A stretch of 64,000 nucleotides of DNA from Neurospora intermedia (lineage: Eukaryota > Ascomycota > Sordariomycetes > Sordariales > Sordariaceae), in the NCBI GenBank assembly GCA_037102815.1, contig BTPP01000002.1:3038001-3102000 (forward strand). Reading direction: 5' to 3'. Under the pieces are notes generated by a model. The model had not been told where the DNA came from. It saw only the letters and a list, made by a program, of their open reading frames with translations, and did no database searches. Position numbers and translations under genes: made by a program. Of this stretch, positions 33,504-45,994 are shown piece after piece; the stretch's first letter is position 1, and each line of letters begins with the position of its first letter.

Positions 33504-34079
33504 ATGTAAATTCTCTTTTTGCATGCTTACAAGCCGTCCTCTGCAGACGCTCTTCTCTGCCTTTTCCTTCGCTTCCTTGTATTTTTGCGACCTTGTTGAC
33601 ACAATTTTCGAATCAAGAACATGGAAAACCTCTCATCCTTACCGCTGCTCCCTACCGGTTCCTGCATGTATTTCTGCCCCGCCCCCGCAGCTCCGGGCCG
33701 CTGGTTCCTCATCGGAGCCGGACCCGCTGCGGTAAAAACGTTTCCACTGGCCCCACTTAAAAGTTTCCCGGAGCAGAAATCCAGAAGAAGCTCGAAGAAT
33801 GTCACTGAGCCTTTACTCTTTCGGGGTTTATTCGACTTCTCAAGTGAACCAAAAAAAGGTTACTTCATTCTATCTGACGGAGAGAAGTCCCAAGAGCTTA
33901 AAGGCTACATACAGGACTCGCGATATTTTTTTTAATACGTTTCGTCACAAGTCCCAGTTCATTCTGAGGTTACGTCATTTCCGACATTAGCAACGGAAAA
34001 GTCCAAACTCAACGACCTCGAGTGAGTGAGCGGGAGTCTCACTTTTACTACAATCTAAACAACACAATCAACGCCCAAC
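33504..34079. other. Intergenic, upstream of CNS1
   Basis: Between tRNA-Val and the CNS1 homologue. An open frame at 33621-33935 (104 codons) has no recognisable family. The final 60 bases are A/C-rich leader. Confidence 0.5.
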
Positions 34080-35495
34080 ATGGAGGACGTTACAAAATCC
34101 GCCGAGTCTCTCAACATTTCCAACGACAATGGCGCCTCTGAGTCGTCAGCTCCGGCCGTCATCGGCCCAGCTCCGCCCCCGCCCGGCGCCGACCTCTCCG
34201 CCCTTTTCGGCAACCTCCCCCCGGGTGCGCTCGCCGCCAACTCCAAGCCTATGACGGTCCAAGAGACCTTCGAGGAGATGAACAAGCACCCCCTCTTCAT
34301 GACCTCCCTGCCCTCCGACGAGGACAACGAGGAGCTTGCGGCCCTGCAGGCGCTTGCGTACGAGGGCACCCCCCTCGAGAACGCGCAGAACTTCAAGGAG
34401 CAAGGAAACGAGTGCTTCAAGGCCAAGCAGTGGAAGGACGCCAAGGAGTTTTATGGCAAGGGCATCGCGGTACTGGTGAAGGCCGACAGGGAGAGACGGG
34501 ATCCTGCCTTCAAGGCGAAAGTCGAAGAGGAGAAGCGGAAGCGGGAGGAGGAGGCGCGCAAGGCCCGGGAGGAGGGTGACGCCAAGGCCAAGATGGAGGC
34601 GGATCTGGAGAATGTCAAGGCTGAGATGCCTATCGCGGAAGCAAAAGAAGACAACGAGGAAAAGAAGGAGGACGAGCTAAGCGAAGAGGAGACGATCAAG
34701 CAAGAAGCCTCGCTGCTCGAAACCCTCTACTGCAACCGCGCCGCCTGCCATTTGTCGCTCGCCAACTACCGCTCCTGCACGCTCGACTGCGCCGCCGCGC
34801 TCCGTCTCAACCCGTCCAACCTCAAAGCCCTGTACCGCTCCGGCCGCGCTTTGTTGTCTGTCTCCAAGATCGCCGAAGCCGACGACGCCTGTGCGCGCGG
34901 TCTCGAGATCGATCCCTCCAACGCCGCCCTCAAGCAACTCGCTCGCGACCTGATTGCCAAAAACGAGGAAATCACCCGCAAGCAGCGGGCCGAGGAGGCG
35001 CGTCTGGAGAAAGAACGGCGCAAGAAGACGCTCAAAAAAGCGGCGCTCGAGGCACGCGGTATCAAGACCCGCTCGACCGATGACCCGCCTTCGATGGAGG
35101 ATGCTTGCATCCAGCTTGTGCCGGATCCGCTTGACCCCCAGTCGGAGCTGAGTTTCCCGGTCATGTTGCTGTACCCCTTGAAGTTGGAGAGTGACTTTAT
35201 CAAGGAGTTCCGGGAGACCGAAAGTGTGGGTCAGCATTTGGAGTATATCCTGCCGGACATGCCGTGGGATGAGGAGGGGGAGTATGATAGACCCGACAAG
35301 GTGGAGTGTTACATGGAGAGTGTCAGTGGTGGGCTGATCAGGGTCCCGCAAAAGGCAAGCTTGTTGAGGGTGTTGAGTAGTGGGAAGACGGAGGTGGTGG
35401 ATGAGTTGGTTAGAATATTCGTGGTGCCGAAGGGTGACAAGGCGGAGGGGTGGATTAAGGAGTGGAAGGAGAAGAAGGCGGGAGAGAAGAAGTGA
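34080..35495 (+). CDS. CNS1: Hsp90 co-chaperone CNS1 / TTC4 homologue (TPR protein)
   Basis: Single exon, 471 aa. The N-terminal part holds the CNS1/TTC4 signature MNKHPLFMTSLP (about residues 62-73). A TPR domain starts at NFKEQGNECFKAKQWKDAKEFYGKGI (broken here only by a family-typical long charged loop of about 70 residues rich in Glu/Lys) and continues with LYCNRAACHLSLANYRSCTLD and ALYRSGRALLSV. The C-terminal part (about 335-471) is the wheel-like domain of the family: FPVMLLYPL, ESDFIKEF, LEYILPDMPWD. In yeast CNS1 binds the C-terminal MEEVD of Hsp90 and is essential for protein folding and for eEF2 maturation. The charged loop is longer than in yeast. Confidence 0.93.
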   Translation: MEDVTKSAESLNISNDNGASESSAPAVIGPAPPPPGADLSALFGNLPPGALAANSKPMTVQETFEEMNKHPLFMTSLPSDEDNEELAALQALAYEGTPLENAQNFKEQGNECFKAKQWKDAKEFYGKGIAVLVKADRERRDPAFKAKVEEEKRKREEEARKAREEGDAKAKMEADLENVKAEMPIAEAKEDNEEKKEDELSEEETIKQEASLLETLYCNRAACHLSLANYRSCTLDCAAALRLNPSNLKALYRSGRALLSVSKIAEADDACARGLEIDPSNAALKQLARDLIAKNEEITRKQRAEEARLEKERRKKTLKKAALEARGIKTRSTDDPPSMEDACIQLVPDPLDPQSELSFPVMLLYPLKLESDFIKEFRETESVGQHLEYILPDMPWDEEGEYDRPDKVECYMESVSGGLIRVPQKASLLRVLSSGKTEVVDELVRIFVVPKGDKAEGWIKEWKEKKAGEKK

Positions 35496-36630
35496 GTGAG
35501 TAAAAATCGATGAGGACGGGAGGGAGGACGGGAATAGGATTTATGATACCCAAGGTAGCCGAATGGGAGGATGCATAGGTATGATGCGGAGAGAGAAAAA
35601 GAAAACGGAGAGGAGGATTGGATAGATGGGCTGTTTACCTAGACATTCAGTAGTTGCAGATTGCTGTTGCAATGTCACTCACAAAATAGGGTCATAGGAT
35701 AATCTTGTTGCTCGCTATTCTTAGTTGTTCCATTCGACTTCTGATCTTAATTGCAATCTGAGAGTCACTCTCGAGCAATTACTCTTAGTAGGGAATTATT
35801 CAATTCTCGCTACTTCTTTTCTACATTCCAACTATTCCTGATCTCTCTCGGTCATCCATCATCAAGGGATTATCATAACCCTCTTTCTTCACAAGTCCAT
35901 CGATTCCATTTTCAATCTTCTTCTTAACACAGAAAGAGCCAAACCCAAGTAATCCAATCCCAGCAGACCCTTAGCAAGGTCCAAAACAACGAACATGCTT
36001 CGCAGTCCATCAACAAGCCACAGGTCAGAATGAAGATGCCTTTTTATCACAGTGTCGCTTCTTGTGGATCGCCGATGGATAGATGATGCCCTTCTCTACA
36101 TCATCATCAAGTAGACGCTATCAGAGACTCCCTCTTTGTATGCCTCAGCGCTGTTATGCAAACAGGACACCGTAGAAGGGATGTACGGATGAAGGCAGTA
36201 GTAAGCTGCTACTGTAGAGAACGAAGATAAAGTACACAAAACAAAATAGAGAGAGAAGCGCCGGGTATCAACCATTTAACCCGCTGTGACCACCAAGTCT
36301 AGACTTTTTATTTACACACTCAGATCAGACAGTCAATGACTGGATGGATGGATGGATGGATGTGGAAAAGTTTGAAGGTGTCTAGTCTCGGGCAAGAGGA
36401 AGCAAAGTCATAGGGTCAAAGGGTGCAGTGGAGGGGTCAGATGATGTGTGCTCAGACGTACCAAGAAACAAAGCAGTTACAGGTAGATACCTCTAAGTAC
36501 CTTATCTACTATCGAACAAGGTAGGGGGTTGGATAATGCGTGTATTGACAAGAGGATGGGTGATCCAGACGATACCTCTATAGACACAGGGCAAGGAATG
36601 GATTTTCTTGGCCCAACTCAAACAGGTTGC

Positions 36631-36668
36631 TTTTTTTTGTTTTTTTTTTTTTTTTTTTTTTTTTTTGT

Positions 36669-36701
<33 letters not shown>
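36631..36701 (+). repeat. Adjacent T and G homopolymer block
   Basis: T8-G-T27-G-T-G33 in 71 bases. The run lengths may be inexact in any assembly. Confidence 0.9.
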
Positions 36702-36702
<1 letters not shown>

Positions 36703-37853
36703 AAAAGGGGGAAAAGAGGAGGCAACCGCCGTACCACTGCACATTCGCGCTCGCCCCGTGAGGGCAACGGAGTGCTGTGCGAATACTTACCTCTAGGTAC
36801 ATAAACCGGTACTTAGAGCAGACAGCCTAGAACAATGGGTAAGGACGAATAGAGAATGTCAGGCAAGTACGATAAGAAGGGTACCTGCCTACCTAGAGGT
36901 ACAACTACCTACTAGGTAACGCTGGCATGTCGTGCCTTCCCTTGTATTCGGGCTGCGCTTTCTTCTGCCAGTTCTGCCAGAGGATAAACATAGTGATGTT
37001 CCGTTTGATAGCATAGGGGGGACGGATGTATAATGTAGCGTTATGTAAGGTAGGTACTTATTCTGCCTTAACGACAAGCCGTCAAGGTTCTCTTCTTTTT
37101 GGCTATCCTTTATCTTCTCGGCAACCCAGAGGCCCCGTATGGATGGTTGTAGCTATTGCCTCCCTCCTTTTGTCTCCCTGGCTTCTGCTGTGGTTGTGTG
37201 CGTGCGTGCGTTGTGTGATGTTGGGCTGGTGAGGTTAGGTAGGTTGGCATAGTTGCCTCTTGTGACCAAGGGAGACCAACCAAACAGATCTGATTCAAGC
37301 CGGTGAAGCGATCAAGTGACTGTGACGGTAAAACAGGGAAGGCAGAAGCGAAGGGCAGACGATACACACGCTTGTCAATCGGTTTCTGGAAGGGTGAAGT
37401 TTTGTCTGTTCCTTGCGAGCTATCTAGAGGGGGTGGGAGCATGGCCTTGGGTCTTGATCGAGCACTAGACATAGGTGGTGGACGGCTGACAGTTGTTCTT
37501 GACATCTTCGGTAGTGAAGTGTATTGGATGTGGCAAAACACAGATTCCAGTGCTGCTTCATCCATCGCATCGAAATCACTAGACAACATCTCGTCAAGCT
37601 CCATATTTCAGACAATCAAAGACATTGTCGAGCATTGCCGATTAGTCTCGAAAATAAAGAAAGCATCGCCAAAAGTCAGAACAAAGATAGGAAGGATATC
37701 ATAGCAAACGAATTACTTTTGCTATGGAGCTCAACGCAAGGTAAAATGTAGAAAAACCTAAGAAGCTATTCAACAGAGAATGGACGCCCGTAATTCGCGG
37801 TCTTCAATAGACGAGTGCAGACTCCCGACCGTCTGTTTGACGCAATCTACAAT

Positions 37854-37879
37854 AGCAAAGCAAAGCAAAGCAAAGCAAA
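37854..37879 (+). repeat. (GCAAA)5 pentanucleotide repeat
   Basis: About five tandem copies of the pentamer GCAAA in the intergenic region, the last one partly degenerate. Confidence 0.85.
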
Positions 37880-38141
37880 TTAGAGAAAACAAGACACACA
37901 AGCGTCGCGAATGTCAAACACCTTCCTTTATTCACTGCAGCCCCTGAACCCCCCCAAAACCCTTCCAGGTAGAGTTATTGTAATAGTAAGACTTTCTTTC
38001 TTTCCCAACCGTGGTTTCTTCCTAACAGGGCCAATACCAACATCAAGCAAAGAATCTGCCACACCCTTTCTGCCCAGCACAAGAATACATTTTTAGCTCT
38101 CCCAGAATGTACACATGCAAACAATCTTGATTCGTGTCCCT

Positions 38142-38599
38142 TCAGAATGACTTTGCCCTCCCAACAAGCAACAACCGTCTCCTCTTTCTTCTGTGTTGTT
38201 GCGCGTGCTCGTAATCATCTTCATCATCAGCATAGCCATTACAGTGACGCGGACCACCAGCATCAGCTTCTTGCCCACCATACCTAGACGTCTCATTTGC
38301 AATGACTGAGTTCTCCCTAGTACTATGACAACTTGCAGAGGGAGAAGAAGAAGAGGAAGAAGAAGCAATGGAAGTGGAGACGGGTGAACCCAGGTAATTG
38401 CTACTTGGCGAGGGAGGTGGTGCCAATGGCTCGGTAGTGTCAGTAACAGCAGTTGCAGTAGCAGTCATAGTACCCCTTCTCAAATTGGTAGTAGTAACCA
38501 CAGCCGACAGCGTAGGCGACGGTTGACCAGAAGTGGGTGGGGGAGAGACGGGTGATGAAAGACAAGATGAAGGTGACTCTGGTCGTTTGATAGAGGAGT

Positions 38600-38630
<31 letters not shown>

Positions 38631-40752
38631 TTCCTTCTCTTCTTCCTGCTGTCTCAGATGCAAGAGTGTCAAAGCCGCCGTCTTGCGAGCCGCAAGACTT
38701 GTTTGGCCGTCATCACGACCACTACCATTGGAAACGCAATTGAAATTCCGGCTGCTGCTGTTGTCGCTTGTAGTGTCATTCGCGTTTTTGTCAGCCACAA
38801 TGGAAGTTGAGGAAGGAGTCCTAGGTAGTGGTGGTGGAAGATGCAGATGGCCTTCGTTAGCGTCGCCACATTCCATGTTTGCCTCTACTGCTATCCTCCT
38901 GGGCTGGGTGTCTAGTATGTGCTCTTGCTCATGCTGGTCCTGTAGGCTTGGCCTTCTTTGGCTCCTCCAGTGCATCGGTGCCGATGTTGATGATGGAGGA
39001 GTGAGTGCTCTTTGGTATCCGGCGGAAAATTGATAAGCGCCGCGAGTGCTGTGATCTTGACGAGAATGACTACTAGTTGCATCACCTCCTACTCGGGAAG
39101 GCCTCCCATTAGGAAGCCTCCGCCGACCAGAAGGTACAGGTAATGAGCAGAGTTGGGAGATGGGTGGTAGCTGAGGTCTTGGGCTGGGAGAGTTAGATGA
39201 TGAAAGTGATACCATTGAAGACGATGGGGAGGATAGTATGAGAGAAGGGGATGGTAATCCTTGTGGAGATTGACTGGCCATGTTGCTAATACTGCCAGCT
39301 CTACTCCTGCTGGCGCTGCCTGGTTGAGAACCCCATGGGGAGGAGGATGTTTTTCGAGGAGAGCGTGGAATGGCAGTAAGCCATGGGTTGGGAGCTTGAC
39401 TACGGGATGGCCAGTCCGAATGCGGTACCAACTCATCAGGCTCATCGGAGGGAAGTGGGCGCTTGAGTGAATATCGATCGAGGGAGTTGTTAGGCGGCTG
39501 GTGATTTACCGCTGTCCATGCTGAACGGTGGGGTGCCCTTTCAGGGTATGACATAGAAGAGTGTGTCGATGTCGACATCACAGGACAAGGGCGGCCTGCA
39601 CTTGACCGCAGCAGTGGTGATGTCCACTCGCCAGCCGGTGGCATCTGTGCCGAGATACCACGCAGCTGCGGCCTAGCATCTACGCAAGAGCTCTCTTCAG
39701 CGAGGCCTCTTCTTGAGCGTACCGTCCGTTGTTGCTGCTGTTGGCGGTCTCGGTGCTCTTGGTTGGGGTAAGGATGGTGGTGATGACGTTCTTGAGACCC
39801 AGAGGAGGCTGTCCGAAGTGGACGTCTGGCAGGTGACGAGGAAGTGCAGCCACCTCCCCAATTGCCGTATCTTTGATACAGCTCTTGTGCCTTTCTCATT
39901 GTATCGCTTATCAACTCTGGCTTGATGATCATGATGCCGTATCGTGGCTCGCCAGGCGAGATGCACTCTGAGGGGAAGTCAGGGCCAAACAGGGGTATTA
40001 GTGCCCCAGCGATCTGGTAACAGAAAGTTGCGCATACTGCTTTGGCACAAGCGTATGGCATCCAGTACCCTATTACGACCGGTTAGTCATCATCTGGTAT
40101 GGCACTGAAGTATTCAGAGATCAATACCTTGTGCTTTGATAGCGCCTCCTGTAATGCTATACGCAATGTCTTTTAAACCCGGATTTTGATTCAACATCTT
40201 CGCAGGTGTTGTCTACACAGAGCCGTTAGGGTCTACAAAACACCCATACAGAGGAATTGACGAACCTTTGAGTATCCACAGCACTTGAAGAAATGGGTCA
40301 TCCGAACAAGGCCGACTTTGTAATCCCACATGACAGTGAACTCAGTGTTATCTCCGGGCCGTTGGAAGTTGTACTGGAAGACTACGGTAAAATGATGTTA
40401 GCTTTCACTTCGGTTGTGTTTGAGGGTACCGAGGTAGATGGGCATCTATACCATCTAGACACTCTCGACCAGTTTTGCTTTGAAAATCTCTCTTTCCGGT
40501 ATTATACGGAATGTTTTCAGGTCTTTGTTGAATTTCTCCAAATGGCGTTATGCGATACCGGCGGATCTCTTGGAGTGCTATCGCATCCAGGCCCTCTTCA
40601 AAAGGGGGGAAGTTAACATCGGGTAGTTCCTCCGTCCTGGGACTGCTTCTCGAGGCTACCGGCCGAGAGAAACAAGTGTTGGAAGATGATGGAACTGGAG
40701 CCACACGAGGCTCAACCGGCGTCGGGTTGAGCAAAGAAGTTACCGAAATCAT
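38142..40752 (-). CDS. APSES / KilA-N transcription factor, Xbp1 type
   Basis: Exons complement 40752-40452, 40381-40266, 40212-40128 and 40069-38142; 809 aa. The APSES DNA-binding domain is assembled from four exons: [37 protein letters not shown], then [59 protein letters not shown] and [20 protein letters not shown] (about residues 60-220). This pattern matches fungal Xbp1-like APSES proteins as I recall them. The rest (about 590 residues) is disordered, rich in Ser/Pro/Gln, with a ten-Ala tract encoded by (AGC)10 on the plus strand. APSES factors regulate morphogenesis, cell cycle and stress responses; the target genes are unknown. A basic [10 protein letters not shown] near the C-terminus is a likely nuclear signal. 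Confidence 0.9.
38601..38630 (+). repeat. (AGC)10 trinucleotide repeat inside the APSES gene
   Basis: Ten perfect AGC units on the plus strand; in the minus-strand gene they encode ten alanines between KE and YSS. Confidence 0.95.
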
Positions 40753-43700
40753 AGGAAAAGATGTCCAAGTTGATGTAGCTACGCTCGTTGATATGTCGTG
40801 GCCACTGATAACTTTAGAGTAGAGAGATGAGAGAAAAGGAAAGGATGAAGCAAGAAGATGGGATGGGGCTAAGGATGTTATAGCTCGAACGGTGCTTGGT
40901 ATTTGGAGTCAGATGCGAAAAGGTCAAATTGCCCGTCAATACGCAAACAACAAAACGCTCACCAGACTCTCGCGAGCTGGCTGTGCCTAGGTGTCTTGTT
41001 GTACACGACAAGGAACCAAAGGCCCTCTTTTACCTTGACTTCCGCCATGCAGCGGTCTGCAGCCCCGGTCGACGGCTTCCTTCTCTCCGTCTTGTTGCTC
41101 GACAGTCTCGGTGCAGTTCCTTTGTCTGGGGTTCCCAGGAGTCGAATTCAGAGGCAAGGATAGCGTTTGGTTCGTCCACCGCTCTTTTGGTGGTCGAGGT
41201 GAAGCCACAAAATGATTACTGACAGGCACAAGTGACGCTGAAACCACAGCTTGAACGCCCGACGAAGAAATGCAAATCGCTGTGACGGACCAGTAGCAGT
41301 AAAAATAACAGTGGCTCACTTGGGTAGCACTGCCAAAAGAAAGAATGATTCAAAGTTACGTCTTTTGCCAGGCCTGACTTCGGCTTTGGGACGTCCTGAG
41401 GAACCAAACGACCCCGTCATGACCACCGTGGTCGACTATGTTGCGTTGTTGCGTATATCATGCTGTTACATACAAGGCAAAGAAGAGGACCCACGACCGG
41501 AGTCCAAGCGGCTCGACAAGGAGGAGAAAGGGGAATCGGCGAGCAGACGTAGTGTCATGTTTGAACGGATATCGCCGAGCAAAGGACTGACACTAGTCCC
41601 AAAGACAGGGAACGATCACACGCAGCGAGGTGAAGCAGCATGTCCGTGGCCAAAGCAAAACATCAGGCGAGTTTGGCGGGCGCAAATACCGGTCAAAGAT
41701 CAAGCCGGCAGGGTAATGGTTTGTTGAGTGCTTCTGCCACAAGGTAAGGTGCCGGATGGCTGCAGGATGTACCGCTGGACGACGAGCCCGGGTAAAGCAA
41801 CTGGGTGAAATTTGAACAAAGACTGACCGTCGTTCAGGCATATCCATCACAGCCCAAAATCTATCCTTGACTCGACACACGTGGCCCCTTGACCATGGTT
41901 CACCCGCTTATCAAGTGAATGAGATGAGCGAGGTGGCAGGGAGAGTTGCAACGAGGCTTGCTGTATGATTACAGTCGAAGTAACAAACCGTTTGCGAGGG
42001 ACTGGTGTGTTCATAGCTTCCATATCACTAGCAAAGAGCAAGCAGATCATGAGACTTGCGTCAGCATCGAGGAAGGGCCATCAGTACTCTGTGTTTACAT
42101 CACCACTCAGACTTAGGCTAGGGCCTGGACCGGCCGAGCAGATTACTCGCTGCAGTGAGAGGCAAGCAGTGTTGCGTTGGTAACGGCGATTTTAGAACAC
42201 CCGGAGAAACAAGTGATACCCCTTGCTTCCACGAGCTCAAGCTCAATCCTTGCAAATTTGTACAAGCAAAAAAAGCCCGATTGGAAGATCTTCAATATGG
42301 CCAGGGGTACAGGTTGCTGATTTCTGGGGTCCGTGTTCTGTCCATCCAAATTAGGGAGGATATGCTTGAGGCTGCGTAGTGTCAAGCGCCAGCAAGCCAA
42401 AATCCAAGAAGGGAAAAGTTGCAGGAGCGAGAACTTGCGATAATGAACCGCGCCGAAGACTTGATGGGCGGGCAGTACCAATGGATGGCAAGTAACGTGG
42501 AATCGAGAAATCGACTGTTGGGTGCATTAACCGGAAGAGGGAGCGTGGTAAACAGCAACGGTGTCTACCAAGCCTTTGGCTGGGCTTGTGAGCCCGCAGA
42601 GGTGAGCACAACAGATTGTGGCATCCAGGCAGCATTGCTCGAGTCAAGGCTGGCTTCTCGCCAGCGCCCAGTGGATAGACAAAGATACCTTGTCTTGGCC
42701 AGCCTGAGATGGGTAGCTTCCGAGACGGGAGGTAGTGAAAGTACCAGCCATGATTGCTGCAACGGCCCGCCGGAGCGCTCCTCTCAAAGTTGACCATGGA
42801 TGCTACTGCCGGCGCTTTTTGTGAGGACGTGGCTGATGCGTTCCCGCAAATAGAAGCCGGACAAAGCTGGAGATAATTGAAATCTGCCCCTGAGGTCAAA
42901 GAACAGTACGCTTCGGGAGGGAATTGTAGCCGAGCAAAGTTTCTCAAGACCACCCGCGAACCTGGACATGGGGATCGTGAGTCTCTTGACGACATGTACA
43001 TGGTCTAGCATGACAGGACTCGTGCTTCGCAGAAATGGCTACACCCATGTCACCGAGCAAACGACTCCCAAGCCCCAAGCCAAGTTTAGCGATGGTCCAA
43101 TGGCACGTCGCAAGCGTCTAAAATATCCAATATGAGGAACACAAGTGAGATCTGTAGTTGAGAGGGGAGGAAGGCTGATCAGGAACCCCATCTTTTCTGA
43201 CAAAGTCTTGTCAAAGGCCTCTGTACCTCATGGACATGCTCCAGTTTCAGATGAGCCTTGTGCAACGGCGTGGGATTTTGACAGGACGGAAGGGAAGGCA
43301 GAGCTTGAGGAGGTCCAGGGTGAAGAGGTCTCTAGAACCCTTCGGTCCAGGACTCTGGACATGCCGTGTATCGTGAGCAAGCTGATGTAGCCGTGTTCCG
43401 TTGCGGATCGACGCATCTGACCCCGGACATTTTCCTGCCCATCCCGCCGTGCCGTCCTGTCTCCCGCTCGCCCTGTGTTGGGGGTTGTCATGGGGGTTGT
43501 CATGGCTCAGCTGACTGCCTACCCTGGAACAGCAGAACTCTGAGAGCCCTGACCAGGCGGTTTCTGTCTCGGCTTTGCATTTTCTCTCTGATGCTGTCCG
43601 TCTCCGGGGGCTGGCCCACGACGCCGTAACACAACATGCTTCCGTGCAGTATCGTACGCCACATATTCGTGCAAAAGAGCCCCACGCACGGGGGGCGACG

Positions 43701-45919
43701 ACAGCGGCAAGCAACACAGCGTGTCCACGGGCGCCCTATGAGGGCCCAGCATGCAAATGGGCATTATGCCATAACACTTGTCAGGCAGAGAAGGACTGGT
43801 GTAGAATTCGACAAGTGTCTTGCTCGACGGAAGATGGACAGGCCACTGCAAGTCCTCCTTTTCAACCTCGTGCTGCACTGCAGGGGAGCCCATTGCATGC
43901 CCCTTATGCCAGGCACGACCTTGCAAGGAGCGACTGCTTCGAGGCTTCATTAATATCGAGGGCTTTGTACGCCCCCAAAACAGACAAGCAGAGCCAAGCA
44001 GATGGACTGAATACCTGTGGCAGGCTGTAGACAGGACGGGGCTTTGTTTCAAAAGTGATTTGTGGTTTTTTACCGGGACAGAGATGATCACAGAGGCGAC
44101 CCCTAGACCCAGGCATCCATCATGGCCACACTCGGGCTCGGGGAAATTCCAAGACAGAACAAGTGATTCAAGCCCTTGCATGTCAGGAATAGTAACGGAA
44201 CTCCAAGATGATTGACTGCCCTGTGCAGACTAGGACAGAGTAGAAGGAATTCCAAATTTCAAGCGTCCAATCCAGTGTCTTGAGTGTTCTGTAACGGGCC
44301 GTCAGTGACGACATGGGAAGCCGGTGGGAAGAGGGAGATGGATGACGGGATGGATCCATTGGTTCCGAAAAGGCAGACGAAGGAGCAGATTCGTAGCCCG
44401 TCACCCCGTCTCCCTCAGTTGCGCCTCTTGTGCCCTTCTGTGACGGAGGGACACAACGACTGGCCGCGTTGTTTGTGAGACCTTGGGCGGGCCGCCATCA
44501 AATGGGAGAGGGAGAGGACGTGGGAGTGAGAAGTTGGACATGAACGTGTGAGAAGTGATGGGTAGGAAGAGCACGGATGAGCATGGATGATGCACCCGGG
44601 GAGAGAGATGAGAGCAACGGCAACCCAGCTTTGGACAAGACGAGGTGACAGAGCCACAAGAACAGGTGCCCTAGATACAAAGACAACCATCGGATCGTTT
44701 TAGTTTCTTTCATTCGTCTGATGGGAAGCTGGAGGTTCCGCTAGACATGGCGGAAGTGTAGACGGTGATTTGCCGTCAGAGAATCAGACTCGAGTCTTGT
44801 TTCTTTGGTTGGGTGAGTTTTGTTTGACCGTCATTGTCGGAACACGTTTGAGAGATGGGGCAGAAATTGACTTGGTCGATGTATGGAAGCAAGTGGCCGA
44901 GACATTTTCATGGGTCAGCCATCCGAGCGACAAGAGTCACGACTGGGGACTGACTGGACGTCGAGGCGACGAACGGTGTTTGTGGCTGGTGTAGTATAGA
45001 TGTGTGGCTGGTTGGAGAGCTAGTGGCTGACGTGATGGATAAGTGTGATTTATCTCCACGTGAAGGTGCTCTCGCTGGCCACCTGTCAACATTTTTCGCC
45101 AGGTGTGAATTGTCATTCCCTTTGGTGTGTTCGTCGCTTCGTTGTCTACCGCAGCCAAGCGTGTCGCGCTACTGTCGCGCCAAGACATGGGACGGTGGGG
45201 ACTTGGAACAAAATGCAAGGGAAGTTTATGCACAACACCCACCAGCACAAGTTGCCAAGTGCTCATCAGCCGCTGTTTACTTCCAGGTTGTCGAGCTTGT
45301 CCATCATCCACTGTAGCGACCACTGTCTCCTACCTACACACTGTCTGGCGTGCCCAACCAACTGCAGCCAGTGCCCTGTCATTCTACTTCCCTTCCTCCC
45401 GTCTTGACTCGAGGGGCTCTGTATGTAGGTAAACAATTTTGACGCGCCACCCCTCCATCCCTCCATCCCTCCCTCCCTCCGTCTCGCATTCAACCTTCCA
45501 CTTCCTGCAAATCGTCCGTCGTCTCCAGCCAGGAACCACGTCGGTCTCACTGCACGCACCACATTGCAACCGCGTTGCCTTGTCACCTTGACTTTCTACA
45601 TACGACACTGCACAACCAAGTGAGAAGAAACACCACCACCACCACCAGAGTCCCTTCGTTCAACTCCTCTGCTGTGGTAATCTCCAACTGGGGTCCCTCC
45701 TGGTCTTTCCCCCCTCCCCCATCACCTCAGTAAACTCACTTCTTTCGCCGCCCTGTCCGCCTGGTCCGTCACGGTCGCGGCAAATCCTATCGCGTTGTGA
45801 ATGTGCACGCCTCTTCTGTTGTCGTCCTGGGACCAACCGTTGTTGCTGCGTCTTGGAGGCCGCAGACTCGCACAGCCGCTGTGCACTCTCGCCCTTAGAC
45901 ACTTTTCTGCAGCAACCAC

Positions 45920-45951
<32 letters not shown>

Positions 45952-45994
45952 CAAAATCACTACTACTTTGGTCATCACGCCCAGTACCGCCAAG
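40753..45994. other. Gene-poor divergent region of about 5.2 kb
   Basis: Upstream region of both the Xbp1-like gene (-) and TOP2 (+). The longest frames (minus 44181-43519, 220 codons; minus 43001-42351, 216 codons; minus 43717-43247) have no recognisable family and overlap each other. Local features: a 12-bp tandem duplication at about 43480-43503 (GGGGGTTGTCAT twice), a CCATCCCT/CCTCC pyrimidine repeat at about 45448-45480, and (CAC)n-(CAA)n at about 45919-45954 just before the TOP2 start, likely 5' UTR. Confidence 0.4.

Larger units (their letters stand above)
35496..38141. other. Convergent intergenic region rich in simple repeats
   Basis: 2.6 kb between CNS1 (+) and the APSES gene (-). 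Holds (GGAT)n at about 36343-36362, a T/G homopolymer block at 36631-36701, a cluster of TACCTAGGTA-like words at about 36480-36920 and 37040-37060, and (GCAAA)5 at about 37854-37879. Overlapping open frames at 37110-37704 on both strands are not convincing as genes. Confidence 0.5.

Noticed and set aside
42351-43001. 216-codon minus-strand frame
   Set aside because: No family resemblance and no supporting splice or start context.
43519-44181. 220-codon minus-strand frame in the spacer upstream of TOP2
   Set aside because: Unrecognised, overlaps other frames of similar length on both strands, Cys/His/Pro-rich without pattern; kept only as part of the gene-poor region.
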